From: Iodidimonas muriae
GTDB lineage: Bacteria > Pseudomonadota > Alphaproteobacteria > Sphingomonadales > Rhodothalassiaceae
Direction of reading: 5' to 3'
Assembly (NCBI RefSeq): GCF_014647255.1
Contig: NZ_BMOV01000007.1
Span: 1 to 64,000 of the forward strand
Length of the DNA: 64,000 bases
Shown: positions 1 to 9,561 of the stretch, in pieces
How the letters are laid out: each line of letters opens with the position of its first letter
Numbering within the stretch: the stretch's first letter is position 1
Program-made: the position numbers and the translations under genes
The notes under the pieces: model-generated
What the model saw: the letters and a program-made list of their open reading frames with translations, nothing else
Told to the model about the DNA's origin: nothing
Database searches by the model: none

Positions 1-172
1 ATACATTTTTTTCTGCAATCTGTATTGCTGCTATCGTAATTTGGTGGCTTTAATGAGTCCTGAACCTAAGCCAAAAACGCTGAACGGCAAGAACCGCTCT
101 TCTTGACCGCCCTTGTTAAAATCTGCACTTTGACTCTTAGTCCTCCTCCCAAAAAGGCCGCAAGTCCAAGCC

Positions 173-754
173 ATGATGTCTCAAATCCCCAATCTATTAA
201 CCCTGTCGCGCATCGTTGCCATCCCTGTACTCGTGGCCGCTTTTTATCTGGACCAGCCATTGGGAAGTTGGGTTGCCTTTATCGTCTTCACACTTGCGGG
301 CATCACCGATTATTTCGATGGCATGCTGGCGCGCAAACTGAATGTGGTCAGCCCCATTGGCCGTTTCCTTGACCCCATCGCCGATAAGCTGATGATCGGC
401 GCCGCAATCGTAATGCTGGTGGCCATCCAATGGGTGGACGGCATACATGTGATTGCCGCCGTAATTATTTTGCTGCGGGAAATTCTTGTCTCCGGCCTGC
501 GTGAATATCTGGCCGAACTCAGCGTCTCCATGCCGGTTACCAAATTGGCAAAATGGAAAACCACCGTCCAAATGGTGGCATTGGGGGCCTTGACCTGGAC
601 AACCGGTGGCGCGGAAATTGGCCTGCCCGCACAAGAAGTGGGCTTGGTAGGCCTGTGGATCGCCGCCATTCTGACCATGATTACAGGTTATGATTATCTG
701 CGTGCCGGCCTTGCCCATATCCGCAAAGACAATGCGGGCGCGGATGGAGCATGA
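173..754 (+). CDS. pgsA: CDP-diacylglycerol--glycerol-3-phosphate 3-phosphatidyltransferase
   Basis: Integral inner-membrane enzyme of 193 residues that joins CDP-diacylglycerol and glycerol-3-phosphate in the committed step of phosphatidylglycerol synthesis. The CDP-alcohol phosphotransferase signature D-G-x2-A-R-x8-G-x3-D-x3-D is complete (D49, G50, A53, R54, G63, D67, D71), and several hydrophobic helices surround it. Length is typical of bacterial PgsA. Two adjacent ATGs (173 and 176) are possible starts; neither has a strong Shine-Dalgarno. It is followed after 3 bp by moaD and probably shares its transcript. The family assignment is firm; the exact start is not. Confidence 0.93.
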   Translation: MMSQIPNLLTLSRIVAIPVLVAAFYLDQPLGSWVAFIVFTLAGITDYFDGMLARKLNVVSPIGRFLDPIADKLMIGAAIVMLVAIQWVDGIHVIAAVIILLREILVSGLREYLAELSVSMPVTKLAKWKTTVQMVALGALTWTTGGAEIGLPAQEVGLVGLWIAAILTMITGYDYLRAGLAHIRKDNAGADGA

Positions 755-757
755 GCA

Positions 758-1012
758 ATGATCACATGCCTTTATTTCGCCTGGGTGCGTGAGCGTATCG
801 GCTGCGATGAAGAATCGCTCAGCCCCCCTTCAGAGGTTGGAAATTTGCATCAGTTTCTGGATTGGTTGAGCCGGAAAAGCGCCGCCCATGCCCATGCCTT
901 GTCAGACCCGACAATCCTGCGTTTTGCCATCAATCAAGACTATGCCACAATGGATAGCCCCATAAAAAAGGGCGATGAAGTGGCGATTTTCCCACCCGTA
1001 ACCGGTGGATGA
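758..1012 (+). CDS. moaD: Molybdopterin synthase sulfur carrier subunit MoaD
   Basis: A ubiquitin-like protein of 84 residues ending in the diagnostic Pro-Val-Thr-Gly-Gly tail. In this family the terminal Gly is thiocarboxylated and donates sulfur to precursor Z in molybdenum-cofactor synthesis. The short beta-grasp length and the (F)PPVTGG end make the call. It starts 3 bp after pgsA and its stop region overlaps the start region of moaE, its partner in the MoaD2-MoaE2 synthase. The other molybdopterin genes (moaA, moaC, moeA) are not in the window. Confidence 0.92.
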   Translation: MITCLYFAWVRERIGCDEESLSPPSEVGNLHQFLDWLSRKSAAHAHALSDPTILRFAINQDYATMDSPIKKGDEVAIFPPVTGG

Positions 1013-1013
1013 A

Positions 1014-1493
1014 ATGGCCCATATCCGCGTACAAAAAGACCCGTTCGATGTGGCACAGGAACTGGCTGCCCTTCAAAAAAAGGGCGCAGATATGGGCGCT
1101 CTTGTCAGCTTCACCGGATTGGTGCGGGAATTTGACGATGACCGGCGCATCACCAAGCTGACCCTTGAGCATTATCCCGCCATGACCAAGCGCCAGCTTC
1201 ACGCCATCGCGGCAGAGGCAGAGGCACGCTTTTCTTTGGTGCACTGCCGGGTGATACACCGTTTTGGCCCCCTTCATCCCGGCGATCCAATCGTTTTGGT
1301 TATCACCGCCGCCCGCCACCGCAAAGCGGCCTTTGAAGGCGCGGAATTTTTGATGGACTGGCTGAAAACCAAAGCCCCTTTCTGGAAAAAAGAAGAAAGC
1401 AGCAATGGATCGCAATGGGTTGCCGCGCAGGAAAGCGACGATCTTGCTGCCCAAAAATGGACAGCCCCAACCGTAAAACCGAACGGTCAGTAG
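1014..1493 (+). CDS. moaE: Molybdopterin synthase catalytic subunit MoaE
   Basis: Large subunit of molybdopterin synthase (159 residues from this start). It shows the family's core: EHYPAMTKRQL, then VIHRFGPLHPGDPIVLV, then the AARHRKAAFEGAEFLMDWLK segment with the conserved basic residues, and the KAPFWKKE stretch containing the active-site Lys. A GTG at 1005 in the same frame would overlap the end of moaD; the ATG at 1014 is preferred because a GGTGGA Shine-Dalgarno lies just before it. The C-terminal tail after about residue 125 is longer and less conserved. It forms the functional pair with moaD immediately upstream. Confidence 0.92.
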   Translation: MAHIRVQKDPFDVAQELAALQKKGADMGALVSFTGLVREFDDDRRITKLTLEHYPAMTKRQLHAIAAEAEARFSLVHCRVIHRFGPLHPGDPIVLVITAARHRKAAFEGAEFLMDWLKTKAPFWKKEESSNGSQWVAAQESDDLAAQKWTAPTVKPNGQ

Positions 1494-1496
1494 GCC

Positions 1497-1991
1497 ATGC
1501 CTATGCCTCCGCCCCATTCACCATCCGGCGTGCCCAGCCCCAGCCTGTTTCTGCGCGAAGATGCCCTAAAACGCGGCGTGGAACTGATCTTGCGTGCCCA
1601 AGCGGCATTGGGCGATGCCGCCAACGATCTTTTGGCAAAGCACGAATTGGGAAAGGCCCATCACCGCGCCTTGATCATGATTGCCCGCAATCCCGGCCTG
1701 TCACTAACCGATTTACAGCATTTGCTAAGGGTACGGAAACAAAGCCTTGCCCCGATAACGGACCATCTTGTGGCAAAAGGATTGCTGGATCTGCGCCCGG
1801 CCAGCCGTGACCGGCGCATGCGTCTTGCCACCCTGACCGAAAAGGGCCGCGATCTGGAACAACTGGTCTTTGCAACGATCCGCGACCGCATGGCCAATGC
1901 CTATCGCCATGCGGGGCCGAAAGCCGTTGGTGGATTTTGGGATGTTTTAACTGCTTTGGCCGGCGAAGACCCCATCGATCATGAAGGGTGA
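1497..1991 (+). CDS. MarR-family transcriptional regulator
   Basis: A 164-residue protein with a winged helix-turn-helix at about residues 50-115 (NPGLSLTDLQHLLRVRKQSL recognition region, followed by the wing containing DRRMRLATLTEKG, a hallmark of MarR proteins). The N-terminal 18 residues are Pro-rich and probably disordered. It begins 3 bp after moaE, so it may be read from the pgsA-moaDE transcript, yet no target promoter can be inferred. Its last 13 bases overlap the 3' end of the convergent EAL-domain gene. The ligand is unknown. Confidence 0.85.
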   Translation: MPMPPPHSPSGVPSPSLFLREDALKRGVELILRAQAALGDAANDLLAKHELGKAHHRALIMIARNPGLSLTDLQHLLRVRKQSLAPITDHLVAKGLLDLRPASRDRRMRLATLTEKGRDLEQLVFATIRDRMANAYRHAGPKAVGGFWDVLTALAGEDPIDHEG

Positions 1992-4243
1992 TGAACAGCC
2001 GCCGGCTGGTAAGTCTCTAAAAACACATCCAGACCCTGCCGGCTCATCGGTTTTGCAATCACATAGCCCTGCACCCGATCACAGCCTTCTTCAATCAAGG
2101 CCGCCAATGTGGCTTCATCTTCCGCCCCTTCCGCCACCACGAGAAGCCCCAGATCATGGGCCAGCTTTACCGTGGAATGGATGATTGCCCGATCTTTCTG
2201 GCTATCCAGCATACGTGAAACGAAATGCCGGTCGATCTTCACTTCATCGGCAGGAAAGCTGCTGAGATAAGACAGAGATGAAAAGCCGGTACCAAAATCA
2301 TCAATGGAAATCCGCATACCTTTTTTCTGCAAAAGCGTAAGCGCCGTTTTCAATATCTCCGGATCGGTAGCAAATGCCGTTTCCGTTAGTTCGGCCACAA
2401 TCTTTTCCGGCTTTATGCCATAACGGGCAAAATATCGGCTGAACTTTGACGGCGTATCAGGGTCGGACAAATCCTGCACAGAAAAATTGATGCTAATGGT
2501 TAAATGCGCCCAACGCGGCGGCATGGATGCAATCATCGCGCATATTTCGGAAAGCATTTTATCGGCCACCCGGTAGCTGAGCCCCGCTTGTTCCAATAGG
2601 GGGATGAATTTTGCGGGCGGCACCGACCCAAATTCGGGATGATCCCATCGGGCCAAGGCTTCCAGCCCTATAATGCACCCGGACTTCAAATCTATCTGCG
2701 GCTGATAAACGGCCCTTAGACCTTCGATCTCATCGCGACGAAAGGCCCGCACGATTTTCGCATCCATGGGGTCGGGGGCCATATCGGCATGGTACATCAG
2801 CCATGTTCTGCGGCGAACCAGACTTTGGGCCAGGGCCGTTTCCGCCTGTTGCACAATCTCGTCCAGATTGAAAGAGGCCGCGGGTACAATGTTAAGGCCG
2901 CACTGAATTGAAGACCCGACATCATGTTCATCAAGGTCTACAGGGTCCAAAAGGGCCTGACGTCCAAGGCGGAGGATCGGCCGGTCGGACAGCACGGAAA
3001 AAATGCCTCTGCCATAATAGCCATAGGCCTTAAATGATCCGGCAAGCAGCCGATTGGCCAATTTATAGACCAGATGCTCTGCCACCTTGCCACCATGAAG
3101 CCGGGACACATCTTCGTAGTCAACCAGCTTCAAAAGGGCGAGTTCCCAACAGTCTTCAGAATGGTCACGATTGGCCAAAGCACGTTCAGCTTCGATCAAA
3201 AATTCAGGTCGTAACGGGAAGTTGGAAGTAAATTTTGCCCCATCAAGCTCCCTAAGTCGTGGCTTAACGGTCGCCTCCCCGGTGTCGGTAATTTTGTCGG
3301 CTCCATCAATTTCCCCTCCCCTTTGCGGCACAACAAAATCCGCGGCCTGCCGGAAGGAATTATGCTGATGTCGCCAGAAAAAAGCCCCGATAACAAAGGC
3401 CAAAGCTGCGCCGATTAAGAACGCGGTGAAAGCCATTTGATCGCTGATACGGCTGCCATTGCTCCAGGCTGTGGAAGGATCGAGATAGCTGCCCCAATTC
3501 AGGTAAATCTTGTTATAATGTCCTTCGGATAAGGTTTCGGAAAAGGCCAAGTTGAACCATTGGGCCAGATCATGCCGATCCTTTCGCATGGCAAAGGCAT
3601 AATCCACAGGCCAAAAGGGTGTCCCATAGCTTTTCAAATCAAGCTCATATTTAGCCAGTAAAAACATGCCCACGGCCGATGTCACCATGGCCACATCGGC
3701 ATGCCCGTCCGGCACCGCTTCCAGCGCTTCCAACGTCCCTTCCGTTTCAAAAATCGTGACGGAAAAATCGGATTCAAGCAGCAAATCATGGGCATAAGAG
3801 CGCTTTTCTACGGCGACCACATGGCCCGCAATATCCCGGATATCCGTTAAGCCCTGCAGGCCCGGTGCGGCAAAAAGACTATGTGTCAGATAGTAGAAAG
3901 GGCGCGAAAATTGAAATCGTTCAGCGCGGGATTTCGATACCAGCATGGGAAGAATATCAATATCGCCCTGTTCGAGCCTGCCCACCAATCCAGGCCATGT
4001 ATCGGTGACATACTGTGCTTCCCGCCCTCCATTTTCCACCACAGCGCGGCCTAAATCGACAAAGAACCCCCGCGGCTGCCCGGTTTCATCCTGCCATTCA
4101 AAAGGTGCATAGTTGCGGTCAAAGCCAATCACAACGGGTGCCGACGGCTCTTCAGCTTTCCCGAAAATAGGGAAAAGGGTCAGTGCGAAAAATGCACCGA
4201 CACAAAACAAAAAGAGCGTGCTTGGTCGCACCTGTTTCCCCAT
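1979..4243 (-). CDS. Periplasmic solute-binding sensor coupled to an EAL cyclic-di-GMP phosphodiesterase
   Basis: A 754-residue membrane signalling protein. Residues 1-30 are a signal peptide; about 35-260 form a family-3 solute-binding domain (APFEWQDETGQPRGFFVDLG, DIDILPMLV), the kind that binds amino acids or similar small ligands; about 270-290 is a transmembrane helix. Residues about 340-500 look like a degenerate GGDEF domain with YGRGIFSVL at the signature position. The C-terminal EAL domain has E528-A-L and the other catalytic motifs: SINFS, ELTETAF, IDDFGTG, VKIDR, AEGAE and VQGY. It should therefore hydrolyse c-di-GMP under control of a periplasmic ligand, with no cyclase activity. 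Convergent with and 13 bp overlapping the MarR gene. Confidence 0.88.
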   Translation of the reverse strand: MGKQVRPSTLFLFCVGAFFALTLFPIFGKAEEPSAPVVIGFDRNYAPFEWQDETGQPRGFFVDLGRAVVENGGREAQYVTDTWPGLVGRLEQGDIDILPMLVSKSRAERFQFSRPFYYLTHSLFAAPGLQGLTDIRDIAGHVVAVEKRSYAHDLLLESDFSVTIFETEGTLEALEAVPDGHADVAMVTSAVGMFLLAKYELDLKSYGTPFWPVDYAFAMRKDRHDLAQWFNLAFSETLSEGHYNKIYLNWGSYLDPSTAWSNGSRISDQMAFTAFLIGAALAFVIGAFFWRHQHNSFRQAADFVVPQRGGEIDGADKITDTGEATVKPRLRELDGAKFTSNFPLRPEFLIEAERALANRDHSEDCWELALLKLVDYEDVSRLHGGKVAEHLVYKLANRLLAGSFKAYGYYGRGIFSVLSDRPILRLGRQALLDPVDLDEHDVGSSIQCGLNIVPAASFNLDEIVQQAETALAQSLVRRRTWLMYHADMAPDPMDAKIVRAFRRDEIEGLRAVYQPQIDLKSGCIIGLEALARWDHPEFGSVPPAKFIPLLEQAGLSYRVADKMLSEICAMIASMPPRWAHLTISINFSVQDLSDPDTPSKFSRYFARYGIKPEKIVAELTETAFATDPEILKTALTLLQKKGMRISIDDFGTGFSSLSYLSSFPADEVKIDRHFVSRMLDSQKDRAIIHSTVKLAHDLGLLVVAEGAEDEATLAALIEEGCDRVQGYVIAKPMSRQGLDVFLETYQPAAVHHPS

Positions 4244-4389
4244 CCAGCCATTTCACAACCTTCAGTAGGATAATCTCATATTATTAAATAGCACTTAATA
4301 TCCGAGAATTGAAAATACAAACAATGCGTGCATGCGCCATAAAGGGAAAAAATGCTTCCCGCCTTAGGGCTGCATGATTATTTTATTAC

Positions 4390-5085
4390 CTATTGGCCGG
4401 AGGCCGCCGCATTTTCAGTCTTATTTACTGGCTTTGGCGACGAAACAGGCGCGGGCTCTGCAGATGATGCTGATCCCCCGAAAGGTGTGCAAAATGGCCT
4501 TGAATAGTCCATCAACCGTTCCGCACGATCAAGCGCCTCATTAAGTGCCGCCATGGTCTTGGAAAGATCGGCACTTTCATCTTGAAGCCAAATACGTGCG
4601 GTGGGCAATAGCACGGCCAGCATGAAGCCATTAACCCGCGCAAAGCCGAAAGGCCCTGAGACACGCACCCCCGCAAGGCGCAAAGCCCGCGCCGACATGG
4701 TCATCAAAGCCTGCCCTGCCGTTGCCGCCAAAACAGGATTGGTGGGGGCCGAGCGCGCCAGTTCACGAATGGCAGCGCGCCATGGTGTGGCGGCATCAAA
4801 GCGGGCCATCACCAAGGCAAACAGCCTTTCGCGCGTGCTATCATCCTCTTCAAAATCGGCAATGGCATCCATCATGGCGGCATTCAAATGCCGCGATGCC
4901 GCCACCAGAACAGACAGCAACCCATCGAATTCATGATAAAACTCGGCCTCTGTCACGCCGCAGGCTTTGATCACGTCTTCTACTAAGGTGGCGCGAAAGC
5001 CTTTTTCGGCAATCAGGGACAAGGTGGTTTCGATCACACGATCACGAATCGTGCTCTTCTTCCCGGATGAACTGCGCTTTGCCAT
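4390..5085 (-). CDS. TetR-family transcriptional regulator
   Basis: A 231-residue regulator with a TetR helix-turn-helix near the N terminus (IRDRVIETTLSLIAEKGF, then TLVEDVIKACGVTEAEFY). The rest is a helical ligand-binding domain without recognisable substrate signature; the last 35 residues are Pro/Ser/Ala-rich and likely disordered. An in-frame ATG lies 48 bp further upstream (5133), but the one at 5085 directly follows a GGTGAGG Shine-Dalgarno and starts with the usual basic MAKRSS segment. It sits between the EAL gene and proC, all on the same strand, with enough space for its own promoter. Target genes unknown. Confidence 0.82.
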   Translation of the reverse strand: MAKRSSSGKKSTIRDRVIETTLSLIAEKGFRATLVEDVIKACGVTEAEFYHEFDGLLSVLVAASRHLNAAMMDAIADFEEDDSTRERLFALVMARFDAATPWRAAIRELARSAPTNPVLAATAGQALMTMSARALRLAGVRVSGPFGFARVNGFMLAVLLPTARIWLQDESADLSKTMAALNEALDRAERLMDYSRPFCTPFGGSASSAEPAPVSSPKPVNKTENAAASGQ

Positions 5086-5185
5086 ATCCTCACCCCATAT
5101 TTTACAACACTGAAAACGGGCCATCCTTTTCACGATTTGAAGAAGTCCGGCCCTCTTCGTTTTATCCTACCACCATTATACGGCT

Positions 5186-6007
5186 TTATTTTGCCAAATC
5201 CTGCGATCTGCGCGTTGCAGCCCCGATCGCCTTTTCAAGCAAAGGTCCAAACCCTTCTTCTCCGCGCAAAATATCCAAAGCCGCAGCGGTGGTGCCGCCG
5301 GGGCTTGTGACCTGCTCGCGCAATTCCGATGCGGTCATATGGGGAGATTGTTCCATCAGACAGGCGGCCCCGATCACTGTTTGCCGCGCCAATCGCGATG
5401 CCACATCATGGGGCAGACCATGGGTCACCCCTGCGGCGGCCATGGCTTCGGTCAGGGCAAAGATATAAGCCGGACCGCTGCCGGAAACGCCGGTCACCGC
5501 ATCCATCATGCTTTCATCATCCACCCACAAGACATCGCCTGCCGCCGCCATCAAATCCGACGCCAAAGCCTTTTTGGCTTGGCTCACAGCATTGGCCGCC
5601 ACCGCCACCATCATGCCCTTGCCAATGGCCGCAGGGGTATTGGGCATCACCCGTACGCTGCTTTCAAAGACCGCCTCCAAAGACGCCAGTTGAATACCCG
5701 CCGCCACAGAAATGACCAGCGGATCTTTTTCCGCCAGCTGGGCAAGCTGCCCAACCGCCTGCTCCACCATATAAGGTTTAACCGCCAAGATGACCGCCGC
5801 CGGGGCAAGATCACGCGGCATCTTATCGATGGACGGAAACTGGCGCACATCCGGCGCAAAATCCGGAGCGCCCGCCGGATCAATGACCACAAATGCCTCA
5901 GGGGCAAGCCCGCGTTCCAGCCAGCCCCGCGCCATTGCCCCACCCATGCGGCCACAGCCTACAAGGACAAGGGGATGTTGAGGGTCGAATGCTTTCGATA
6001 AATCCAT
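5186..6007 (-). CDS. proC: Pyrroline-5-carboxylate reductase
   Basis: Cytosolic 273-residue enzyme that reduces pyrroline-5-carboxylate to proline with NAD(P)H. The N-terminal Rossmann motif is VLVGCGRMGGAMARGW; the C-terminal dimerisation/catalytic domain carries the family signature VSGSGPAYIFALTEAM and TSPGGTTAAALDILR. The start at 6007 is chosen because GGCGGAGG stands 7 bp upstream and because homologues begin just before the nucleotide-binding strand; an open frame continues upstream to 6115 without support. A strong terminator of the upstream transcript lies just before the gene (6064-6091), so proC probably has its own promoter in 6008-6063. Confidence 0.95.
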   Translation of the reverse strand: MDLSKAFDPQHPLVLVGCGRMGGAMARGWLERGLAPEAFVVIDPAGAPDFAPDVRQFPSIDKMPRDLAPAAVILAVKPYMVEQAVGQLAQLAEKDPLVISVAAGIQLASLEAVFESSVRVMPNTPAAIGKGMMVAVAANAVSQAKKALASDLMAAAGDVLWVDDESMMDAVTGVSGSGPAYIFALTEAMAAAGVTHGLPHDVASRLARQTVIGAACLMEQSPHMTASELREQVTSPGGTTAAALDILRGEEGFGPLLEKAIGAATRRSQDLAK

Positions 6008-6063
6008 AAAATACCTCCGCCTTTCGCATATCATGTTCCAAAGGACTTGTGATGGACAGAGAC

Positions 6064-6091
6064 AAAAAAAGCGGACCCGAAAGGGCCCGCT
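6064..6091 (-). terminator. Rho-independent terminator upstream of proC
   Basis: On the minus strand a stem of AGCGGGCCC and GGGTCCGCT (one internal mismatch) with a TTTC tetraloop is followed by seven T. It ends whatever is transcribed from the LysR side, either LysR itself (whose stop is 230 bp away) or a separate small RNA. Confidence 0.75.
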
Positions 6092-6321
6092 AAAGTCACT
6101 ATAGGGAGGTATCAAATGCCAACAATAAAGGCACAGATTTTAGAATGGTGACTAGGGGAGGACACACATTCCGAACCAACGGCCCTAAAAAGCGCCGTTG
6201 CCAGTCAAGCGCTGCACTGCAGCGTTCGAGAGGAAACTAAGAAATATCCGGCACCGCGTCGAGACAGAGAGTCAGCAAGGGAGTTATGCGCAAAACGCAT
6301 AGCTATCTCCATGCGCTCGGT
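6092..6321 (-). ncRNA. Structured intergenic element, possible small RNA
   Basis: This stretch between proC and LysR has no gene of credible length. Read on the minus strand it contains a hairpin at about 6268-6310 (GGAG...ATGCG TTTT ...CGCAT...CTCC), a 6-bp stem with 3-nt loop at about 6211-6225 (CGCTGC/GCAGCG), and a 7-bp stem at 6178-6201 (CAACGGC/GCCGTTG), then the strong terminator at 6064-6091. This is the layout of an independently transcribed structured RNA. The piece GTGCCGGATATTTC resembles a segment of enterobacterial 6S RNA, but the overall 6S fold was not established. It could instead be a long structured 3' UTR of the LysR gene. Confidence 0.35.
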
Positions 6322-7215
6322 TCACATGATATTACCGGCCTTGCGCACCTGCTCGAAAATAAAATCCCGAAACAGCCCCACCCGTTTCGATCCCCTTAGT
6401 TCCTGGGGATAAACGAAATAGGTTTCAAAGGCTGGGCCATCAATATCGGGGAGCAGCCGCACCAGACCCTTTCTGTGACTGACCAGATAATCGGGAATAG
6501 CCGCCATGCCAATGCCCGCCTCAATGGCTTGCAACACCGCATAGGTGTTGTTCACCTGCAAAACCGGCCGGCGTTGCCTCCCATGGGCGCCCAGGGTCAA
6601 GGTCCAGTTGATATCCTTGATGGCTTCGGGCGGCGTCGGACCATAAGTGATGATATCATGGTGATCCAGATCTTCCGGCGTTTTGGGCACGCCTTTGCGC
6701 TTCAGATAGTCGGTAGACGCATAAATATGATGATTGATCTTCGCAAAAGGACGCTGGATCAGGTCCGCCTGATGCGGGGCGTGAAAGCGGATCGCCACAT
6801 CGGCATCGCGCTTGGCCAGATCCAGATCTTCATCGGCAAGATTAAGCTGCAGATCAATTTCAGGATAGCGCCGCACGAATTCCGTCAAATGCGGGGTTAG
6901 CCACACGGCCCCAAAGCTGATCATTGTGGTGACCACCAATGTGCCGCGCGGCGCGCCTTTGGCTTCCAGCAAACTTTGCTCTGCTGTTTCCAGCTTTTGC
7001 ATCACTTCCCGCGCGGTGCGGAAAAGCTGCTCGCCTTCCTGTGTAAGCACAAGGCCCCGCGCATGGCGATTGAACAGAACAACATTCAGCGATTCTTCCA
7101 GCGCTCTCACCTGCCGGCTGGCGGCAGACTGGCTCACATGGAGCTTTTTGGCTGCCGTGGTAAAGCTGCCCGCTTCGGCAACGATATGAAAGATTCGCAA
7201 TCTGTCCCAATCCAT
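6322..7215 (-). CDS. LysR-family transcriptional regulator
   Basis: A 297-residue regulator. Residues 1-60 form the LysR winged helix-turn-helix (AGSFTTAAKKLHVSQSAASR then QVRALEESLNVVLFNRHARG), and residues about 90-295 the periplasmic-binding-protein-like effector domain (GTLVVTTMISFGAVWLTPHL and AIEAGIGMAAIPDYL). The start ATG at 7215 is the usual short N terminus for the family, with AAGGCG just upstream. It lies 74 bp downstream of the aminotransferase gene on the same strand and might be read from it. The inducer is not evident from sequence. Confidence 0.9.
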   Translation of the reverse strand: MDWDRLRIFHIVAEAGSFTTAAKKLHVSQSAASRQVRALEESLNVVLFNRHARGLVLTQEGEQLFRTAREVMQKLETAEQSLLEAKGAPRGTLVVTTMISFGAVWLTPHLTEFVRRYPEIDLQLNLADEDLDLAKRDADVAIRFHAPHQADLIQRPFAKINHHIYASTDYLKRKGVPKTPEDLDHHDIITYGPTPPEAIKDINWTLTLGAHGRQRRPVLQVNNTYAVLQAIEAGIGMAAIPDYLVSHRKGLVRLLPDIDGPAFETYFVYPQELRGSKRVGLFRDFIFEQVRKAGNIM

Positions 7216-7289
7216 CGCCTTGCCCCATCTGATCGCGCCACCCTGCGGAGGCTATCACCCTTTTTATGCCCGACCAAAGCCCGGCCCCC

Positions 7290-8744
<1,455 letters not shown>

Positions 8745-8746
8745 TT

Positions 8747-9556
8747 ATGAACAGCGTCGCCCCAAATCGTCTCGGTTTTTTTGGCCCTGCAGGCACCTTT
8801 ACCCACCGCGCCGCCCTTCTATGCGCCAATCCCGATGACGACTTGCTGCCCTTCGATCCCATCGACAAGGTTTATGATGCGGTTCTGGACGGCCATGTGG
8901 ACCGCGCTGTTGCCCCCATCGAAAACAGTGCCGAAGGCTATGTGCCGCCTTCGGTTGCACAATTATGGCGCTTGCGCGGGAAAATATTTGCGGTGGATCA
9001 TGTGTCGATCCCGGTCACCTTTTCGCTTTATCGCAAAATCGGGGATCTCACCCAGATGACCCGCCTCGCTGGCCATCCCATGGCCCTGCGGCAGATAGCG
9101 CACTGGATCGAGGCGAAGGCCGTCCCCACGCGGGAGGCCAGTTCCAGCGCACGGGGCCTTGAAATTGCAGCAAAAGGAGAGCCGGGACTTTATGCGCTTG
9201 GCCCGCCAGATGTGGGCGAGATGTTTTCTCTGGAAGAAGTTGAAACCCATCTGGAGGGAAAAACCGCCAACCGCACACGGTTTCTGGCTTTGGCCGCTGC
9301 CCCCGCGCCCCTCTCCGGCACGCGCTTATGCACCCTGTGCCTTGATCCCGTTTCCCAATCCCAAATGCTGATGCGTGCCGGGCTGACACTGCGCAATTTT
9401 CAATGCAGCCCCACCAAAACCGAAAATAGTTTGGGAGGATATGCCTATTTCTGCGAATGGGATCTTGGTACGCCCATAAGCCCGGATCATGCCAGCGCCC
9501 TTGATTATGGCACCGATGGCTGGTTCATTGGTGTCTTGGGGAATATCCGGGGATAA
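8747..9556 (+). CDS. pheA: Prephenate dehydratase
   Basis: Monofunctional cytosolic enzyme of 269 residues turning prephenate into phenylpyruvate. The catalytic domain shows FFGPAGTFTHRAALL, VAPIENSAEGYV and the essential T-R-F motif (NRTRFLAL). The C-terminal ACT domain (about 185-265) is diverged: the usual GALV and ESRP phenylalanine-binding motifs are replaced by SQMLMRAG and QCSP. The ATG at 8747 follows TTGAGGA and begins just before the first strand of the catalytic domain; the frame is open further upstream to 8642 without support. Divergent from the aminotransferase that probably uses its product. Confidence 0.92.
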   Translation: MNSVAPNRLGFFGPAGTFTHRAALLCANPDDDLLPFDPIDKVYDAVLDGHVDRAVAPIENSAEGYVPPSVAQLWRLRGKIFAVDHVSIPVTFSLYRKIGDLTQMTRLAGHPMALRQIAHWIEAKAVPTREASSSARGLEIAAKGEPGLYALGPPDVGEMFSLEEVETHLEGKTANRTRFLALAAAPAPLSGTRLCTLCLDPVSQSQMLMRAGLTLRNFQCSPTKTENSLGGYAYFCEWDLGTPISPDHASALDYGTDGWFIGVLGNIRG

Positions 9557-9561
9557 GGATC

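Noticed and set aside
1-172. Possible 3' end of an upstream gene and a 17-codon frame at 53-106
   Set aside because: One frame gives a short hydrophobic tail ending at 53, but 17 residues are too few to recognise a family and no ribosome binding site supports the second frame.
6115-6150. Short plus-strand frame (11 codons) after a GGGAGGT element, possible leader peptide
   Set aside because: No attenuator structure or gene follows on the plus strand; the terminator nearby works on the other strand.
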